A DNA stretch of 64,000 bases from contig NZ_JACHDS010000001.1 in assembly GCF_014201195.1 (NCBI RefSeq), positions 744,001 to 808,000 on the forward strand, written 5' to 3'. Numbering within the stretch: the first letter of the stretch is position 1; the number at the start of each line of letters is the position of its first letter. This DNA comes from Nocardiopsis mwathae. GTDB taxonomy: Bacteria; Actinomycetota; Actinomycetes; Streptosporangiales; Streptosporangiaceae. The translations under genes and the position numbers were made by a program. Below, piece by piece: positions 61,683-64,000 of the stretch. The notes under the pieces are model-generated. The model ran no database searches, was not told the DNA's origin, and worked only from the letters and a program-made list of their open reading frames with translations.

Positions 61683-62660
61683 TCAGTGCGGCAGGTAGGG
61701 GGCGAGCTCCGGTTCGGTGGGGGGTCGGGCGCCGTGGCGGGTGCAGGTGACGGCGGCGGCCGCGCCTGCTGTGGTCAGGAGGGTGCGCAGGTCCGGCTCG
61801 CCCAGGTCGGCGACGGCGTCGGGGGTGACGTCGAGCCGGGAGAGCGTGTGCAGCAGGGCGCCCATGAAGGTGTCGCCCGCGCCGATGGTGTCCGTGACCT
61901 GCACCGCGGGGGCGGGAACGGCCAGGTCGCACCGCCGGGTGAAGGCGCGGGCGCCCTTGGCCCCGGCGGTCACGACGACCAGGGAGGCGCCGTCGGCCAG
62001 CAGCCGCCGGGCCGCCCCCTCCTCATCGTGGTCGGGATGCAGCGTCCGCAGGTCCTCGTCGCTGGCCTTGACCAGGTGGCTGAGGGCCGCCAGGCGCCGA
62101 TGGCGGGCGCGGGCCCGCTCGGGCGGGCCGATCACGGCCGGGCGCACGTTCGGGTCGAAGCCGAGGACCAGGCGGCCGCGGTCGCGCTCCCGGGCCAGCA
62201 GCCGCTCGACCGCTTCGGCACCGGGGGAGCGGAACGCCGCGACCGACCCGACACACAGCAGCCGCACCGACTCCGGCGGCTGAGCGGCGAGTTCGGCGTC
62301 GCTCCACTGCCAGTCGGCGGCTCCGTCCATCCAGAAGTCGTAGCGGGCCTGGCCGTCGGCGCCGAGTGAGGTCAACGCGAGCGCCGAGGGCTCGGCGGCC
62401 GCCACCGCGCGGTCGAGCCCGATCCCCTCGGCCGCGAGCCGGTCGCGCATCGCCGCGCCGAACCCGTCTGCGCCGAACCGGCCCATGAACGCGGTGGGGG
62501 TACCCAGCCGGGCGGCGGCGACCGCGATGTTGGCGGGGCCGCCGCCGGGAACCGCCCGGTACACCCCGGGTTCCTCCCCGTGGGGGAGGAGGTCCATCAC
62601 GTTCTCGCCGAGGACCGCCAGGCGGGGCGCGTCGGGTCCGTGGGTCGGGGGTGCGGTCAC
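61683..62660 (-). CDS. PfkB-family carbohydrate kinase (fructokinase-like)
   Basis: This 325-aa sugar kinase has LAVLGENVMDLLPHG and the GGGPANIAVAAARLG signature near the N-terminus, VVVTAGAKGARAF, and the catalytic region VTDTIGAGDTFMGALLHTL with the base Asp in GAGD. It is likely a fructokinase or related ketose kinase. The start is GTG at 62660, overlapping the isomerase stop by 4 nt (GTGA). Together they would isomerise and phosphorylate a sugar such as mannose or fructose. Confidence 0.92.
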   Translation of the reverse strand: MTAPPTHGPDAPRLAVLGENVMDLLPHGEEPGVYRAVPGGGPANIAVAAARLGTPTAFMGRFGADGFGAAMRDRLAAEGIGLDRAVAAAEPSALALTSLGADGQARYDFWMDGAADWQWSDAELAAQPPESVRLLCVGSVAAFRSPGAEAVERLLARERDRGRLVLGFDPNVRPAVIGPPERARARHRRLAALSHLVKASDEDLRTLHPDHDEEGAARRLLADGASLVVVTAGAKGARAFTRRCDLAVPAPAVQVTDTIGAGDTFMGALLHTLSRLDVTPDAVADLGEPDLRTLLTTAGAAAAVTCTRHGARPPTEPELAPYLPH

Positions 62661-63928
62661 CGGGTCTCCTCACGTCGTGCCGCCTGCTGCGGGGCGGGGC
62701 CGCCCACCCCGCCGCCGAGCGCCGAGACGAAGGACGCGGCGGGCGGGAAGCAGGGCAGGATCGCGGTCTGGAAGGCATGGTAGATGTCGGGCTTGCCGAC
62801 CCAGACGGTGGAGGCGGGGGTGTTGTCCGGGCCGAGTTCGTGGTGCCAGCTCCCGTCGCGCCGGTCGGTGAAGTGCCGTTCGGCGTAGTCCCACCACACG
62901 CGGTACCAGTGCGCGTAGCGGGCCTCGGCGGTGCGCCGGTACAGCGTGGCCGCGGCGGAGATCGCCTCGGTGACGACCCAGTGCATCCGCTCCCGGACCA
63001 CCGGGGTGTCGTCCCAGTCGTGGGTGTAGACGAAGCCGGGGGCACCGTCGACGTCCCAGCCGCGGCGGACGGCGGCGTCGAACAGCGCGGCGGCGTCGAC
63101 CGGGAGCCAGGCGGGCGCGGCGGGGCCGAGGGCGAGTTCGAGCTGGACCAGGAGGCGCGCCCATTCGAGCAGGTGCCCGACGGTCACGCCGTAGGGGCGG
63201 AAGGGGTGGGCGCGCTCGGCGGTGTTGTAGTCCAGGACCGGTCGCCAGTCGGCGGTGAAGTGCTCGGGCAGCCGCCAGTCGTGGGCCGCGGCGACCTCGT
63301 GCACGACGAACCGGGCGATATCCAGCGCCCGGTCGAGCCAGGCGCGGTCCCCGGTGGCGTCGGCGGTGGCGAGGAACGCCTCGACCAGGTGCATGTGGCT
63401 GTTGGCGCCCCGGTAGTCCTCCGGGGCGGCCCAGGCGCGGTCCCAGCTCTCCTGGTAGCGGCCGGTGGAGCCGTCGCCGAACCGTTCTTCGATGACGGCG
63501 GCCGCCTCCTCCAGCAGCTCCCGACCGCCCTCGCGCCCGGCGGCGGCCGCCGATGCCGCGGAGAGCAGGACGAAGGCGTGGTCGTAGGCGGATTTGGCGG
63601 TTCCTTCGGGCCGCCCGTCGGTGCCCAGTCCGGCGTACCAGCCGCCGTGCTCGGCGTCGCGCAGCGGGCCGCGCAGCGCCCGGACGCCGTGGTCGGCGAG
63701 AGGGCCGGTGCCGGGCACCCCCATCAGGTCGGCCAGCGCGAAGACGTGCGTCATCCGGCAGGTGATCCAGGTGGGGGTGCCGTGGGCGGGCAGGAGCGCG
63801 CCGCGGTCGTCGAGCCAGCCGAAGCCGTCGGCCGGGCGCTGGGCGTGGGCGGCGAACGACAGCAGGCGCAGCGCCTCGGAACGCAGCCACTCCCGGTGGA
63901 ACGGCAGGTCGGGCCAGGGATGCCGCAT
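62657..63928 (-). CDS. AGE-family isomerase (mannose isomerase/N-acylglucosamine 2-epimerase-like)
   Basis: This 423-aa (alpha/alpha)6-barrel protein has TWITCRMTHVFALADLMGVP, YDHAFVLLSAASAAAAGREG, YRGANSHMHLVEAFLATADA, HPFRPYGVTVGHLLEWARLL, and RRDGSWHHELGPDNTPASTV with the expected catalytic histidines (His in HLLEW and in WHHELG). Its best relatives would be mannose isomerase or YihS-like aldose-ketose isomerases. The start ATG at 63928 has AAGGAG upstream. The C-terminal 30 residues are a Gly/Pro/Gln-rich tail. It is the first gene of the sugar operon, and the region to the right (63929-64000) is its upstream DNA. Confidence 0.9.
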   Translation of the reverse strand: MRHPWPDLPFHREWLRSEALRLLSFAAHAQRPADGFGWLDDRGALLPAHGTPTWITCRMTHVFALADLMGVPGTGPLADHGVRALRGPLRDAEHGGWYAGLGTDGRPEGTAKSAYDHAFVLLSAASAAAAGREGGRELLEEAAAVIEERFGDGSTGRYQESWDRAWAAPEDYRGANSHMHLVEAFLATADATGDRAWLDRALDIARFVVHEVAAAHDWRLPEHFTADWRPVLDYNTAERAHPFRPYGVTVGHLLEWARLLVQLELALGPAAPAWLPVDAAALFDAAVRRGWDVDGAPGFVYTHDWDDTPVVRERMHWVVTEAISAAATLYRRTAEARYAHWYRVWWDYAERHFTDRRDGSWHHELGPDNTPASTVWVGKPDIYHAFQTAILPCFPPAASFVSALGGGVGGPAPQQAARREETR

Positions 63929-64000
63929 GGTCGGTGAACTCCTTCGTTCGGCGTGGGCCGGCAGGGCGGTGGGGTCGGCGGGTAGCGGTCAGGCGGGCGG

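Noticed and set aside
62651-63937. Plus-strand frame opposite the sugar isomerase
   Set aside because: Antisense shadow; the minus strand shows AGE-family motifs.
1-64000. CRISPR arrays, tRNA or rRNA genes
   Set aside because: No regular direct repeats with spacers and no tRNA/rRNA-like sequence were recognised.

Overview
The window is very G+C-rich and carries the regulatory and biosynthetic gene types of a filamentous actinomycete. These include modular NRPS/PKS genes, an AfsR/SARP regulator, an XRE-DUF5753/DUF397 locus, TetR and LysR regulators, and a separate-gene LigD-type repair set. A Nocardiopsis-like or other Streptosporangiales/Streptomyces-grade host is my inference; no rRNA or marker gene is present to prove it.

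Region 1 (1-17.6 kb) is the right part of a hybrid NRPS-PKS cluster cut by the left window edge: NRPS (A-PCP-E), NRPS (C-A-PCP), PKS (KS-AT-vestigial KR-ACP) ending in a condensation domain, type II thioesterase, a methyltransferase with a one-base frameshift, then a TetR regulator divergent from an ABC exporter and an NAD-dependent epimerase-like gene. The synthetase genes are chained by short overlaps.

Region 2 (17.8-21.6 kb) is insertion debris: a 5'-truncated FAH-fold hydrolase, an intact IS1380-type element, a VapBC pair whose toxin has an in-frame amber codon, and an IS200/IS605-like end hairpin. Region 3 (21.8-29.6 kb) holds a lone SLATT/DUF4231-like membrane protein and a LysR gene next to an acyl-CoA operon (CaiB-type CoA-transferase, enoyl-CoA hydratase, acetoacetate-decarboxylase-like, 3-hydroxyacyl-CoA dehydrogenase, acyl-CoA dehydrogenase), closed by strong terminators, then a small secreted protein.

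Region 4 (30-34.1 kb) is a beta-lactamase locus: two tandem class A lipoprotein beta-lactamases, a divergent LysR gene, and a third SxxK serine hydrolase without signal peptide. Region 5 (34.1-39.8 kb) is a visibly A+T-richer island with a WXG100-sized protein, an 877-aa partner and a small two-helix membrane protein, followed by a dead HTH gene and an ISAs1-type transposase.

Region 6 (40.1-45 kb) has a WhiJ-like regulatory locus and a three-gene operon encoding the phosphoesterase, ligase and polymerase parts of LigD separately. Region 7 (45.2-52 kb) is one large single-module reducing PKS (KS-AT-DH-ER-KR-ACP) on the minus strand. Region 8 (52.4-64 kb) holds a MITE-like element abutting a STAS gene, signal peptidase I, an NmrA-like gene broken by one stop codon, a small conserved-looking gene, a SulP transporter, a large SARP/AfsR-type regulator, and a PfkB-kinase / AGE-isomerase sugar operon. 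Three copies of a long intergenic palindrome family lie at gene 3' ends across the window.
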